A model generated the notes under the pieces. That model saw only the letters and a program-made list of their open reading frames with translations, made no database searches and was not told the origin of the DNA. Shown piece after piece: positions 27,992 to 37,271 of a stretch of 62,200 nucleotides of DNA. This DNA comes from a virus: positions 1 to 62,200 of IMG/VR virus record IMGVR_UViG_3300009130_000710; one strand, 5' to 3'. Position 1 is the stretch's first letter; each line of letters starts with the position of its first letter. The position numbers were made by a program, and so were the translations under genes.

Positions 27992-28575
27992 TCCCAATGG
28001 TCATTGACCAATCAGCAAATGGAGAGAGAAGTTATGATATCTTTTCACGTTTACTAAAAGAACGAGTTATATTTTTAACAAGTGAAGTCAATGATTACCA
28101 AGCAGACTTGATTTGCGCTCAACTATTATTTTTAGAAGCAGAAAATCCAGACAAAGATATTCATTTCTATATCAATTCACCAGGAGGTGTAGTAACTTCT
28201 GGTATGGCAATTTATGATACAATGCAATTCATTAAACCAGATGTAGCAACAACTATAATGGGACAAGCATGTAGCATGGGTAGCCTGTTAGCACAAGCAG
28301 GCGCAAAAGGGAAACGATATGCATTACCGAATGCAAGACACATGATACATCAACCAAGTGGAGGTGCAGGTGGTCAAGCAACTGACATGCAAATTCAAGT
28401 TGATGAGATTATGAAGATGAAGAAGAACTTAACTGAAATTTATGTCAAGCACAACTCTAAACGAAAAACATTCAAACAATTAACAGAAGACATGGAACGT
28501 GATAAGTTTATGAGTGCTGAGGAATCACTTGAATACGGACTTATTGATAAGATTTTGACAGAAAGACCTGTTTAA
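27979..28575 (+). CDS. clpP: ClpP-family serine protease
   Basis: A 198-residue protein that is ClpP over its whole length. The triad is intact: S99 in [12 protein letters not shown]124 in MIHQP and D175 in ERDKFMS. INSPGG (residues 65-70) supplies the oxyanion region, and handle-helix residues follow the His. In bacteria ClpP forms a double heptamer and needs ClpX or ClpA to unfold substrates; no such ATPase is visible here, so it would have to pair with host ATPases or act on peptides. It is expressed from the consensus sigma-70 promoter at 26,871. Its stop overlaps that of the convergent gene. Confidence 0.95.
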   Translation: MPNLVPMVIDQSANGERSYDIFSRLLKERVIFLTSEVNDYQADLICAQLLFLEAENPDKDIHFYINSPGGVVTSGMAIYDTMQFIKPDVATTIMGQACSMGSLLAQAGAKGKRYALPNARHMIHQPSGGAGGQATDMQIQVDEIMKMKKNLTEIYVKHNSKRKTFKQLTEDMERDKFMSAEESLEYGLIDKILTERPV

Positions 28576-29213
28576 AATCCAGGAACGTAACTAAACATCT
28601 TAGCAGTTTTAATTCTCATAACGGCGGCTTGTTCATCAACTCTGCCGTTATTTGCTTTTATATCTGCTTGAATTTCATCTGTTACATTAAACCAATCTTC
28701 TGCGTTAATCAAGTCCATAACTGAACTATTTTCAATTTTTGAAATACCTAGATTAAAGAAATAATACAACATAGCATCATACTGTGGTTGTGCAAATCTA
28801 ACATAATGTACATATTTTTCTAGTATATTTCCAATGTTTCTTAGTTGTTTTTCTAAAATAAATGCCGCGGCATCTTTAGTTATTTTGTTTTGTGATATAT
28901 CTATTCGTGTTGATGCAACTGTAATATAACCATATTTTAACTCAGTTTCAGAAATCTTATAGTTATATCCGATAATATTATCATCTGTTTTTGTTAATAT
29001 TGGTGCGTTGTCTTCAATGATTGCATCTTTACTTAGTGATGAAAAAGTAAGGTCCTCCAGTCTTTCTGTACTAACTTTTATATGAGAAAGTATATACGTA
29101 GGTTTATTGTTATCATCGTATCCGGTACCTAAGTAGGTACCATACGGCGTTATCACATGCAACGGTAGTTGAATGTAATTTAACAACGAGCCTTTCTTCT
29201 TATCAAAAATCAT
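28572..29213 (-). CDS. Lysozyme-like (GH24-type fold) baseplate-region protein
   Basis: A 213-residue protein. The C-terminal half (about residues 105-213) reads like a T4-lysozyme-family domain: a helix with [10 protein letters not shown], then [17 protein letters not shown] in the place of the family's Q-xx-ALVSFxFNxG, then SSVMDLIN and a basic RIKTAKMF helix in place of RRxxE. The N-terminal third is beta-rich and unlike lysozyme. The usual E-D-T catalytic set is not convincing (only [13 protein letters not shown] resembles it), so it may be inactive. It lies next to gp5, whose lysozyme domain is missing, which suggests a role at the tail tip. Confidence 0.5.
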   Translation of the reverse strand: MIFDKKKGSLLNYIQLPLHVITPYGTYLGTGYDDNNKPTYILSHIKVSTERLEDLTFSSLSKDAIIEDNAPILTKTDDNIIGYNYKISETELKYGYITVASTRIDISQNKITKDAAAFILEKQLRNIGNILEKYVHYVRFAQPQYDAMLYYFFNLGISKIENSSVMDLINAEDWFNVTDEIQADIKANNGRVDEQAAVMRIKTAKMFSYVPGF

Positions 29214-29222
29214 TTATTATCC

Positions 29223-29378
29223 TTACTTTTTTATCTTTTGTTCGGTGTACTCTACGTGCATTCTAACAATAGGGTCAAACTTCTTTAATTTCATCTTCTC
29301 TGGATGGAGACGTTTATTTTTCGTACACGTATAAAAATGTGCCGATACTGTTGATTGCATTCTTATTTTTTCTCTCAT
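29223..29378 (-). CDS. rpmG: Ribosomal protein L33 (bL33), phage-encoded
   Basis: A 51-residue frame from ATG 29,378 to TAA 29,223. The product contains [29 protein letters not shown] and HVEY, lining up without gaps over nearly its whole length with bacterial L33 (E. coli REKIKL, HFYTTTKNKR, PEKLELKKFDPVVRQHV). The zinc-binding cysteine pairs of some L33 proteins are absent, as in the zinc-free form. AAAGGAAT precedes the start and the gene begins 9 nt after the small membrane protein's stop. L33 sits at the E-site side of the 50S subunit. It could replace host L33 in infected cells. A gene this short is easily missed. Confidence 0.92.
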   Translation of the reverse strand: MREKIRMQSTVSAHFYTCTKNKRLHPEKMKLKKFDPIVRMHVEYTEQKIKK

Positions 29379-29386
29379 ATATTCCT

Positions 29387-29593
29387 TTAACTTAATTTTC
29401 TTTTAATCCACAACACTAAAGCATATACTACTAATGCATAAACTGTTGCTATCCCTACGTCTACCAAATGCTCACGCATATGATAGATGAATTCTATGCC
29501 CGCTTGGACATCGCCTTCTGGTCCTGTACTTTCGACTATTACTGTTTTAGAAAAGTCTCCACCTACATCACCTACTGTTTGTTCCATCTCCAT
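29387..29593 (-). CDS. Small single-span membrane protein
   Basis: A 68-residue protein with an acidic N-terminal half, one transmembrane helix near the C-terminus (about residues 46-63, [18 protein letters not shown]) and a basic end KRKLS. This is an N-out/C-in topology typical of small phage lysis or tail-anchoring proteins. It starts behind GGAGAG, between gp5 and L33. A holin-like function is possible but there is only one span and no known motif. Confidence 0.65.
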   Translation of the reverse strand: MEMEQTVGDVGGDFSKTVIVESTGPEGDVQAGIEFIYHMREHLVDVGIATVYALVVYALVLWIKRKLS

Positions 29594-29608
29594 TACTCTC
29601 TCCTTTGA

Positions 29609-29616
29609 TATTTATT
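29609..29616 (-). promoter_or_regulatory. Possible late promoter (AATAAATA)
   Basis: AATAAATA on the minus strand about 16-23 bp upstream of the small membrane protein start, inside the end of gp5. One mismatch to the TATAAATA late element. It would give the membrane protein, L33 and the lysozyme-like gene their own late transcript. Weak evidence. Confidence 0.4.
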
Positions 29617-31432
29617 ATACCATAATATTTGTTAACCAACTAGGTGAATTTCTTAATCGTCCACCTGCACCCCATCTGTTTGCTCCCGATGATGCTGTTG
29701 TAACACCAAGTGCGATATCAACATGGAATGTATTACCAGACATATATCCTGGGCCAGCACCAATACTCTTAGCACCTGCACTTTTTGCCGCTTCACAGAA
29801 CGCAATAATTATTGCCAAGTCTGCTCTTTTGTTTACACTCAAACGATTTCCATTACTGTATAATGCAACATCTGCCGCATAACCACCATCATGTCTAGTA
29901 GACCCTGTTCTTCTCGTTCCTTGACCTTTAATATCTTGACCACCACTTGTAATTACAGCATCAACGCCTGATGCTTTTGCGGCTGTATCTAATATACTCA
30001 TCAATTCAGCCTGAATTGCTTTGTTTCTAGTTTTACCTGCCGAACCAATCTCATAACCATAAGTTACTACACCAGTACCCTGACCTACTGCGCCAGGAGG
30101 AATATTACTTGTAATCGACTCTTGGTTCGCGGCACCGCTGGCACCTCCTGAACTTGATGGGTTAGGAGCAATGCTACCTGCTGGTGAATGAGGATTTGGT
30201 GTCCCGGCTTCTGTTTGGGCCGTCCTTAGATAAGGTTCATGTGTGATTACTTTAGGAATAATAGAATCTTGTATTTGTGTATTCTGCCCATCTTGCATAT
30301 CATCTCTTGCTTCTCTTTTAATTAATTGAGAAATTGAAGCCTGAGGACCATTTAAATGCATAAGACCACCAGTTGACGCATACATGTTTTGCCCCACATT
30401 CATATGTAATGAACCTTTTGATTGCAAGAACGATGAACCTTCACTAAGAATATGTATTTGGTCATCTGAATTTAACAATGTGTTGCTCTTGCTGTGTATG
30501 TTTATTTTATCGCCTGCTTCTAGGTTAATATTCTTATCAGCACGTACATTAAAATCTTTCTCTGTTCTTACGGACATTGAGCCTTTTGCGTATACCATTA
30601 CTTCACCAGAAGCACCAATTTCTAACCACCCAGTACCGCTACTATTGATTACATATATGAAATCATTGGTTCCGTCAAGCACCACACTTGCACCAGTACC
30701 AGTTGTCATTCTAATTTGATTTGGATGAATTGTGCCGTCATCACCTACACTGCCATCGTCAAACGTCAATGCAGAACCTCCAGGTGTTTTTATACCTGTA
30801 ACTTTATTCTCTTGTGGTGTCTCGTAGTTCGCATCTCTGTGTGGGGAAGCAGTAGACTTGCCTCTTCTATCATCTGTGTATATTCCCTGTTCTGCGGTGT
30901 TAGTATTGAAATTACTGTTTGCTAACTTATCTTTGTCTGCATAACTGTCACCTATAGATGGTGGTGTTTCTTTTGCTGAAGACAATCCAACAAATGCACC
31001 CGAACCAAGCCCCGTACCGTCATCTAGTGCTTCTCCAGAAGCGGCACCGCCTGCTACAACATCGGGTATTTCTTGTGCTACAGCAAACCAGTAACCCTTA
31101 TTAATATCTCCACCGTCTGCGAAGAAGACTAATATAGTAACATTGTCTCCGTTAGGTACTCCAAAAAATCCGTAGTTTCCGCCTTCGCCTGAACCACCGA
31201 ATGGGCTTGCATAATCAAAGAATTGTGGGTCTTCAGGATTGCCACCCAATGCAGGAATGTAAGCGGCTAATCTACCTCTACCTTCAGGGTCAATATATGT
31301 TTCACCAGTTTTTGGATTAGTAAGAACAGTAACAGCCTGATAAATGCCTTTTCCTAACAACTCAATTATCGGTTGTTCTGAATGTTTTCCTGCGGAATCT
31401 ATTGCTTTTGTTAATCTGGATTTATTTAACAT
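29615..31432 (-). CDS. gp5: Baseplate hub spike gp5-like, with C-terminal M15-type peptidase domain
   Basis: A 605-residue protein. The N-terminal OB-like region (YIDPEGRGRLAAYIPALGG, GFFGVPNGDNVTILVFFADG) matches gp5/VgrG-type hub spikes. Residues about 290-370 form short repeats (FNVRADKNINLEAGDKINIH) of the triple-stranded beta-prism. The C-terminal domain carries STRHDGGYAAD (H514, D521) and FHVDIA (H570, D572), the zinc-ligand pattern SxHxxGxAxD ... HxD of M15 peptidases. T4 gp5 instead has a lysozyme domain. It would puncture the outer membrane and open peptidoglycan by peptide cleavage (inference). Confidence 0.78.
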   Translation of the reverse strand: MLNKSRLTKAIDSAGKHSEQPIIELLGKGIYQAVTVLTNPKTGETYIDPEGRGRLAAYIPALGGNPEDPQFFDYASPFGGSGEGGNYGFFGVPNGDNVTILVFFADGGDINKGYWFAVAQEIPDVVAGGAASGEALDDGTGLGSGAFVGLSSAKETPPSIGDSYADKDKLANSNFNTNTAEQGIYTDDRRGKSTASPHRDANYETPQENKVTGIKTPGGSALTFDDGSVGDDGTIHPNQIRMTTGTGASVVLDGTNDFIYVINSSGTGWLEIGASGEVMVYAKGSMSVRTEKDFNVRADKNINLEAGDKINIHSKSNTLLNSDDQIHILSEGSSFLQSKGSLHMNVGQNMYASTGGLMHLNGPQASISQLIKREARDDMQDGQNTQIQDSIIPKVITHEPYLRTAQTEAGTPNPHSPAGSIAPNPSSSGGASGAANQESITSNIPPGAVGQGTGVVTYGYEIGSAGKTRNKAIQAELMSILDTAAKASGVDAVITSGGQDIKGQGTRRTGSTRHDGGYAADVALYSNGNRLSVNKRADLAIIIAFCEAAKSAGAKSIGAGPGYMSGNTFHVDIALGVTTASSGANRWGAGGRLRNSPSWLTNIMV

Positions 31433-31435
31433 GAA

Positions 31436-34400
31436 TTACCTCTTAATATAAAATCTATCTGATTGAATCTCTATGACTAGACCTTCACTTGTTTGTGCTT
31501 TTGCATTTTCATTTGCTGTTTGTGGTGGGACTCCAACCTCAACATCTGGGAATAGTGTTGCAATATCAGTCTTTAATTTATCATAATCTCCCATACTTAC
31601 AGGATATGAATCTGCGCCATCGCTTGAATTGAATCCAAAATATGCCGATGGATTAGTAATAGTTTGTGTTGTACCATTTGCGTCAATATATGTGATATCA
31701 GGAATATTATCAAAATCTCTAATTTGATATTGATATCCATCTTCTTCGGTTACCGTTATAAATGGCACATTATCAGTATGTGTCATCATACCTTCATATA
31801 TTTTATGTGCTTGTTGATACTGTTCAATTTGATTAGACGATACAGGCAAATTGCTATCTGCTAATTGAGATGGTAATATGACATTATGTGTATCAATTAC
31901 TGCATCATCTTGGCCTGCTACATGTCCATTCCAAGTTGTCTGTGCATCGTTGTCTGATGGGTCGTGCTGAACAATTACAGATATTTCTTCGACATCTACA
32001 CTACCGCTATCATTCAATGGTATTGTATTTGCCGCTTCTGTAATAATAGTAGGCTTTGCTCCATCGCCTTTATCTATACTTGCGACGGTTGATACTTTTG
32101 AAGATTCCATACCATGCTGAATTGCTGACATTTCTGATTGTACTTCAATTAATCTTTCTGTATCTCTATCTCTGCCCCACCAATTAAAATAAGTACCATC
32201 TAAGTCTTGTTTAAGTTCAGACTCTTCAACCTTCAAGTCCATCAATCTTTGTTCGTATTCACGTGTCTTTACAGAAGTATTCAAGTCACCTCTAAATCCA
32301 GTATTCACTGCTTCGTCTAGTGTTATTATGCCCTGTTCTAATTGTTTAATTCTAGTATATTGTATCTCAGTTAAGTCATCCAATGTCTCTGAACCACGCA
32401 TAATATCATTAATTTCGTTCTGTATTGTTTCTCTTGCTTTTAATTCTTTTGCAGTATATGTTCCGGCTTCGACTTCTGGTAAATATAATGTTCTTCCTTG
32501 TGCTAAAACTGATGGAGGATAAACACCTTCGGGTATAATAATCTTCTTGTTATCAGTATCAAGTGATGTTTCTGCGTTTACTACTTCAACCGCAGGGTCA
32601 CTCATTAGTGGAACGTAACCATCATTTAACAATCTTGCTGGTACTCCTCCCCAATCTGGGTACTCAACCGGTGTTATTATTTCATCCTGTACTGTTTCAT
32701 CATTATGAAACCCTAAATCTTCTAGTGACGTATCTGTTGGTAATACAAATGCTTTACTCTGCGATTCTATTGTTTCATCAAACTCATCGACTAGTGATTG
32801 GTCAACTCCAGTAATATTAAGAGTTGTACCATATGCATCGTTTAATATCGAAACTACTTCAGGCGACATAGTAATATCTCCGTCTGCAATTTGTTGATTT
32901 ATTTGCGCCTCTGCCTCAGATGCATCACCGTATATACGTTTTATATCATTTCGTGTTGTTTGCATAGCAGTACACGCCGCCCTTTCACCTACTTTGCAAA
33001 GGCCATCTAGTTGACCCATAGTAAATGCTAATTGTTTGGCATCGGCCGCCGATGCACCATTTCCATTACCATCTATAGAAGCATTAACAAATACACCCGT
33101 TGCGTTCATGTTTGCAATATTCATAGATGTATAAGCCTCATCTGAATCTACTACGTTCAGTGTTTCAGTTTCAGTAGTTGTGCTATTTTCAACAATAACT
33201 CCGTTTTCAGTTCTTATAGTACTTTCTGTGTGTGTTATTGTGACCTCGCCTCGATTGCCTGCACCTGTAGGTTCTGCAATTGCATTGTAATCATCTTTTT
33301 CTTCGTCTGTCTCACCACCTAGCACCATACCAGCAGTATTTAAATATGCTCTTCCAGGATAATGTCCGAATGCAGTAGTATAGTTTGTTTGAACTTTTGT
33401 TGGTTCTTCTATTTCACCACCAATAAGATAGTTCATGTCATCAAATTGTTCAGCGGCTGTAAACTTAGATAATTCTAAATTCTGTGTAAATTGACCACCA
33501 CTAAATTGCGAAGTTATATTATTAACTGTATATAAACTAGATACAAATTGAGACAATATAGGATTACCAAATTCGTCAGTACCTTCAGTAACATCTGACC
33601 TTACGATACACCCGTTGATTCCATTTAATGATGTTAAAATTTGTAGTTCGGTATCTGTGCCTTGTTCTCCAAAATGTTCTTTGATTTTTGCAGGTTTGCC
33701 GATATATCCTTCAATCCAATAAGGGTCACCTTTAATAGTCATGTCTGCATTAATCATACTAGTACTCATGCCAATCCTTGACTCATAATATTTTTCTCTT
33801 GCAATTTCTACACTTTCTATATCTGTAGATTTTATGACTGACAGTTTTCTTGGGTCAGCATATGCTTTTGTTATTCTATTGAATACTACTGGGTTGTTTA
33901 ATTGTGTTGCTAGAATAGAATTAAATGTTGATGTTTCTAATTTAGATATAACATCATTATCTATATCCTCAACTAATAAAATAGGATTACTAGAAGTAGC
34001 ACGTCTGACTACGCCAGCAGTCGCTAAGTTCCTATCTGCAACATCCAATGGAGTATTACCACTAAGTTGAGTTGCTATTACATCTTGGTACACTTGGTCT
34101 ACTTCTGCGAGTAACTGGCGTTCTCTCTGCCTTGCTGAAGATTCTTCCGCTTGAATTCTATCTAATGTATTATGTAATTCTGTTAATCTTTCTTTTCTTT
34201 CAGGCGTAAATACTGCTTCTTCGCCTTGAGCAAATAACTGAAGTTTTTCATCACCGTTTCTAGTTGCTAATACGTCTCCTGCTTCTTTCAGCGTCATGCC
34301 TTGTGACGATGCCCACTGTGCAGTCATGTCATCAGTTAATGCCATAATTTCATCACTCACTTGGTCAACTTGACCTTGAATGCCTGTTTGTATTTCAACT

Positions 34401-36313
34401 GCTTGATTATACTCTTGTTCTATGTCATTAATGATTTGTATATTACTATCGTCTATTGCAATTCTGGCACCTGAACCTTGCTTTACAAATGCTTCATACA
34501 TAAATGCATCCGCTGGTTGGACATATAGTTTTGTTAATTTGTTATTCATAGAAATATTAAAATCAAGTATTTGGTCATTCTTACCAGTATACTGATAATT
34601 ATAAATCTTGTTAACATGATTTTTACTAAAATAATCTATAACTTGTTGTTTGTTTTTTGTATACTTGTTAACTTGGTCTAGTTTGTTTTGTACTACTTCT
34701 CTGTAATCATACGAAAAGAAATACTCAACATCATATGCATATGACCCAGAAACAGAGTTCCACCCATTTTGCTTTGGAATCAAATGTGGTGTAATTTTAA
34801 AACATTTTGTAAACTCTGCTTGTTCTTTTATAAGTTCATCTTTTACTAAATTAGATTTGATAGTAATATCTTGTAGAATATTATATATTCCCATTCCAGG
34901 AGAAACTGTTCCTATCTGTTCAGAAGAATTATTACCACTTGACGAAAACTCAACACGCATATTTCTATTTGTATATTCTGAACCACCCTTCATCATTCCA
35001 CTTGCAAAAGCATTTCTAAAATCTTCTGACATTGACCATGTATACTCATTGCACAAGTTCTGCCCTAGTCCAGGTCTTGACTTTCTATAATTGTTATTCA
35101 ATTCAGTAAAAAACGTATCTAGTGTTTCTTGTAGGGTGTCTTCAACTTTAAATGTAAATGGATACGAACACGTACTTACATCATGGTCATATATTGCTTC
35201 ATCTGAGAATATTCTTCCAGATAGTGTTGTTGACGTTCCTCTCTCATCTGTTGTCGTTGGAACATCACGTAGTTTGTCTATTTTGAATGGAAAAACTTTT
35301 GTTGCTTTAACTTTTTCTTGTTTACCATAAGAATCATAACCTATAAAGTTCACTTTCATAAACCATGTAGCAGTGCCGATTGATTGATAGCCCATTAAGA
35401 CTAGAGCATTTTGTAAATTATCTGTTAAACTTGTTTCACCTACCTGCACTATTTCAAACTGCAAGGATGTAGCCGTACCTGCCATTCTGCTATTAGTTGC
35501 ATTGCCTACTCCAATAGACTGTACCTGTAAACTGTCAATATTAAATTCAGTAGATACACCAGTCTTCGCTATTGTTATCTTATTGATTCCATTACTAGGC
35601 CAGGCATCACTTGATATTTCTTCAGCGTTGAATCCTTCTGAAGCATGAAACTTTCTTTCTTCTATTATATCTACACAAAAGAATTCTAATAGATATGTGT
35701 AGTTGGAAAATTTATCTAATTTGTTTTCAAGGAAAGTCCAGTTCTGAGTGATGTCATCTAATGATGTTGCTTTTCTTAATACTTGGTGCGTATCAGTAAG
35801 ACCTTCACTAGTTGTCAATGTTTTTATTTCTTCTAAATTATTTCGAGCCTCAACATTATCTTCAATAATATCTTCAATTTCTTCTTCTCGTATACTCGCT
35901 ATCTGGGCAAGTTGTTTACCTGTATTAAGAACTGAATCATTCCAATAACTGTCTGCTCCTTTTGTACCAAGCACTTTTGCATATGCAGGTATAAAACTAT
36001 TAGTAAAACTATCAAGGTCTTCTGGGCTAATGACATCATTTGGCCCGATGCCCATCGCTTTTGATACTAAAACAATATCGTCATCTCTGCTTCCAGATGG
36101 GATATCGACTGATTCGATAATATCTGTAATCGTAGTTTGACCAGAGTTATACAAATCATTTATTGTTTTCCTTGCCGCTACAACACCATGTTCTGGTGAA
36201 CTAAATCTAACATATTCACCAGCAGTACCGGTCGTACCGTCAAAAGGTATGTCAGAACTCCTAATCATCATAGGATTATTATAAATTTGATTTAGTGGTT
36301 GACCCGCCGCCAT
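31436..36313 (-). CDS. Large baseplate/hub-region structural protein (1,625 residues)
   Basis: Not matched to one T4 gene. The N-terminal 130 residues (NNPMMIR, FSSPEHGVVAARKTINDLY, AMGIGPNDVIS) look like a domain seen in phage structural proteins thought to bind or cut peptidoglycan; no catalytic residues are obvious. The middle region (about 200-600) contains a beta-rich part with GKNDQILDFNISMNN, reminiscent of hub proteins of marine phages. A coiled coil of about 100 residues (around 600-720) follows. Its position between gp53 and gp5 fits a hub protein in the place of gp27. The very long C-terminus is of low complexity in parts. Confidence 0.55.
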   Translation of the reverse strand: MAAGQPLNQIYNNPMMIRSSDIPFDGTTGTAGEYVRFSSPEHGVVAARKTINDLYNSGQTTITDIIESVDIPSGSRDDDIVLVSKAMGIGPNDVISPEDLDSFTNSFIPAYAKVLGTKGADSYWNDSVLNTGKQLAQIASIREEEIEDIIEDNVEARNNLEEIKTLTTSEGLTDTHQVLRKATSLDDITQNWTFLENKLDKFSNYTYLLEFFCVDIIEERKFHASEGFNAEEISSDAWPSNGINKITIAKTGVSTEFNIDSLQVQSIGVGNATNSRMAGTATSLQFEIVQVGETSLTDNLQNALVLMGYQSIGTATWFMKVNFIGYDSYGKQEKVKATKVFPFKIDKLRDVPTTTDERGTSTTLSGRIFSDEAIYDHDVSTCSYPFTFKVEDTLQETLDTFFTELNNNYRKSRPGLGQNLCNEYTWSMSEDFRNAFASGMMKGGSEYTNRNMRVEFSSSGNNSSEQIGTVSPGMGIYNILQDITIKSNLVKDELIKEQAEFTKCFKITPHLIPKQNGWNSVSGSYAYDVEYFFSYDYREVVQNKLDQVNKYTKNKQQVIDYFSKNHVNKIYNYQYTGKNDQILDFNISMNNKLTKLYVQPADAFMYEAFVKQGSGARIAIDDSNIQIINDIEQEYNQAVEIQTGIQGQVDQVSDEIMALTDDMTAQWASSQGMTLKEAGDVLATRNGDEKLQLFAQGEEAVFTPERKERLTELHNTLDRIQAEESSARQRERQLLAEVDQVYQDVIATQLSGNTPLDVADRNLATAGVVRRATSSNPILLVEDIDNDVISKLETSTFNSILATQLNNPVVFNRITKAYADPRKLSVIKSTDIESVEIAREKYYESRIGMSTSMINADMTIKGDPYWIEGYIGKPAKIKEHFGEQGTDTELQILTSLNGINGCIVRSDVTEGTDEFGNPILSQFVSSLYTVNNITSQFSGGQFTQNLELSKFTAAEQFDDMNYLIGGEIEEPTKVQTNYTTAFGHYPGRAYLNTAGMVLGGETDEEKDDYNAIAEPTGAGNRGEVTITHTESTIRTENGVIVENSTTTETETLNVVDSDEAYTSMNIANMNATGVFVNASIDGNGNGASAADAKQLAFTMGQLDGLCKVGERAACTAMQTTRNDIKRIYGDASEAEAQINQQIADGDITMSPEVVSILNDAYGTTLNITGVDQSLVDEFDETIESQSKAFVLPTDTSLEDLGFHNDETVQDEIITPVEYPDWGGVPARLLNDGYVPLMSDPAVEVVNAETSLDTDNKKIIIPEGVYPPSVLAQGRTLYLPEVEAGTYTAKELKARETIQNEINDIMRGSETLDDLTEIQYTRIKQLEQGIITLDEAVNTGFRGDLNTSVKTREYEQRLMDLKVEESELKQDLDGTYFNWWGRDRDTERLIEVQSEMSAIQHGMESSKVSTVASIDKGDGAKPTIITEAANTIPLNDSGSVDVEEISVIVQHDPSDNDAQTTWNGHVAGQDDAVIDTHNVILPSQLADSNLPVSSNQIEQYQQAHKIYEGMMTHTDNVPFITVTEEDGYQYQIRDFDNIPDITYIDANGTTQTITNPSAYFGFNSSDGADSYPVSMGDYDKLKTDIATLFPDVEVGVPPQTANENAKAQTSEGLVIEIQSDRFYIKR

Positions 36314-36314
36314 G

Positions 36315-36614
36315 TTACTTCATCCCATCAATGTTTGTTTTGCTAGGTATTTTAATTGTTTTGCCAACTGAGAAATCTCTTATTGGGTCTTTGATGATAT
36401 CTGGGTTTCTTTGTGCAAACACCCACCAATATTTTGCAGTTCCATATAATTCATAACTACATAAGTCAGGACGTTCATCAAAGTTTTGCGGTATGATATA
36501 ATCTTCATCATATGGGTCTTTGAATATAAAACGCTTTTTAAGTATATCTAAAACTTGATTGTTAATAATTGGAGTTTTGCTCCAAGGTGATTTAATATCA
36601 TACATAACCGTCAT
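36315..36614 (-). CDS. gp53: Baseplate wedge protein gp53
   Basis: A 99-residue protein with the signature RPDLCSYELYGTAKYWWVFAQ, then NPDIIKDPIRDFSVG (split from it by one residue) and a C-terminal KIPS. This is the LysM-related gp53 family, which clamps gp6, gp7 and gp25 in the inner baseplate. T4 gp53 has about 196 residues; short versions occur in marine relatives. It overlaps the upstream tail-tube-like gene by 17 nt. Confidence 0.92.
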   Translation of the reverse strand: MTVMYDIKSPWSKTPIINNQVLDILKKRFIFKDPYDEDYIIPQNFDERPDLCSYELYGTAKYWWVFAQRNPDIIKDPIRDFSVGKTIKIPSKTNIDGMK

Positions 36615-37185
36615 TCCTTAATTTGCCTTGCATATAGTCTTTAACACTAAAATTCTCTCTAACATCTTTAGGAGCATACGTAGTCGATAAAGATAATACA
36701 AACGTATTCATTACAGGTATTCGTACAATTCCTCCTGTAGATTCAGAATTGTACTCTAAGTAATCAATATCTGAATCTAAGTTCCATGCAAAATCTCGTA
36801 TCATGCATGGGACCGCTGTATACAATCCATGTGCATATAATCGCAACACTGGGGGTGGGAGTCCAGGATTACTATCCTGACCGAAGTTCATTTTCATAGC
36901 ACTTCTAACCCATAACCCTGCTTTTACTATATACTCTGCTTGTTCTTCATTTCTTACTACCATAGGCGCAGTAATGTTTATTTCAACGTTTTGTCCACTT
37001 TCAAATGCACGTTGTTGAAAGTTATTATGTGTAAGTGCGTACTCTGAATAGTTTGCACCTTGCATTGATGATAACGTAGGAGTGTATGGAAAGTTTAGTA
37101 TATTATCTTTCAGACCAGCCAAAGAAAGTCTGCCACTCGGGTCCCAGAGTCTAACTGGTTGTTTAGTTTCATATGGATTTGCCAT
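36598..37185 (-). CDS. Tail-tube initiator/cap-like baseplate protein (gp48/gp54-like)
   Basis: A 195-residue protein. The segments ITAPMVVRNEEQAEYIV, AMKMNFGQ and GLPPPVLRLYAHG, with a later DSDIDYLEY and VPVMNTF-like end, form the tail-tube-like fold of proteins that cap the hub and start tube polymerisation (T4 gp48 and gp54). The protein is shorter than either T4 homologue (about 364 and 320 residues), and only one such gene is visible in the window, so I leave the number open. It is the first gene after the late promoter at 37,213. Confidence 0.7.
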   Translation of the reverse strand: MANPYETKQPVRLWDPSGRLSLAGLKDNILNFPYTPTLSSMQGANYSEYALTHNNFQQRAFESGQNVEINITAPMVVRNEEQAEYIVKAGLWVRSAMKMNFGQDSNPGLPPPVLRLYAHGLYTAVPCMIRDFAWNLDSDIDYLEYNSESTGGIVRIPVMNTFVLSLSTTYAPKDVRENFSVKDYMQGKLRNDGYV

Positions 37186-37212
37186 GAAATCTCTCCTAGT
37201 AAATTATAACAG

Positions 37213-37253
37213 TATTTATCGCCACATTAACTACGAACTTTTAGAGATAAATA
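37213..37253. promoter_or_regulatory. Divergent late promoter pair around a palindromic element
   Basis: GATAAATA reads on the minus strand (37,220-37,213) toward the baseplate genes and on the plus strand (37,246-37,253) toward gp55. Between them, 5 nt from the minus box, lies a version of the palindromic element (37,226-37,246, core AACTACGAACTT). The two late boxes face away from each other. Confidence 0.7.
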
Positions 37254-37271
37254 CTACAAAGAAGAAAGGGC

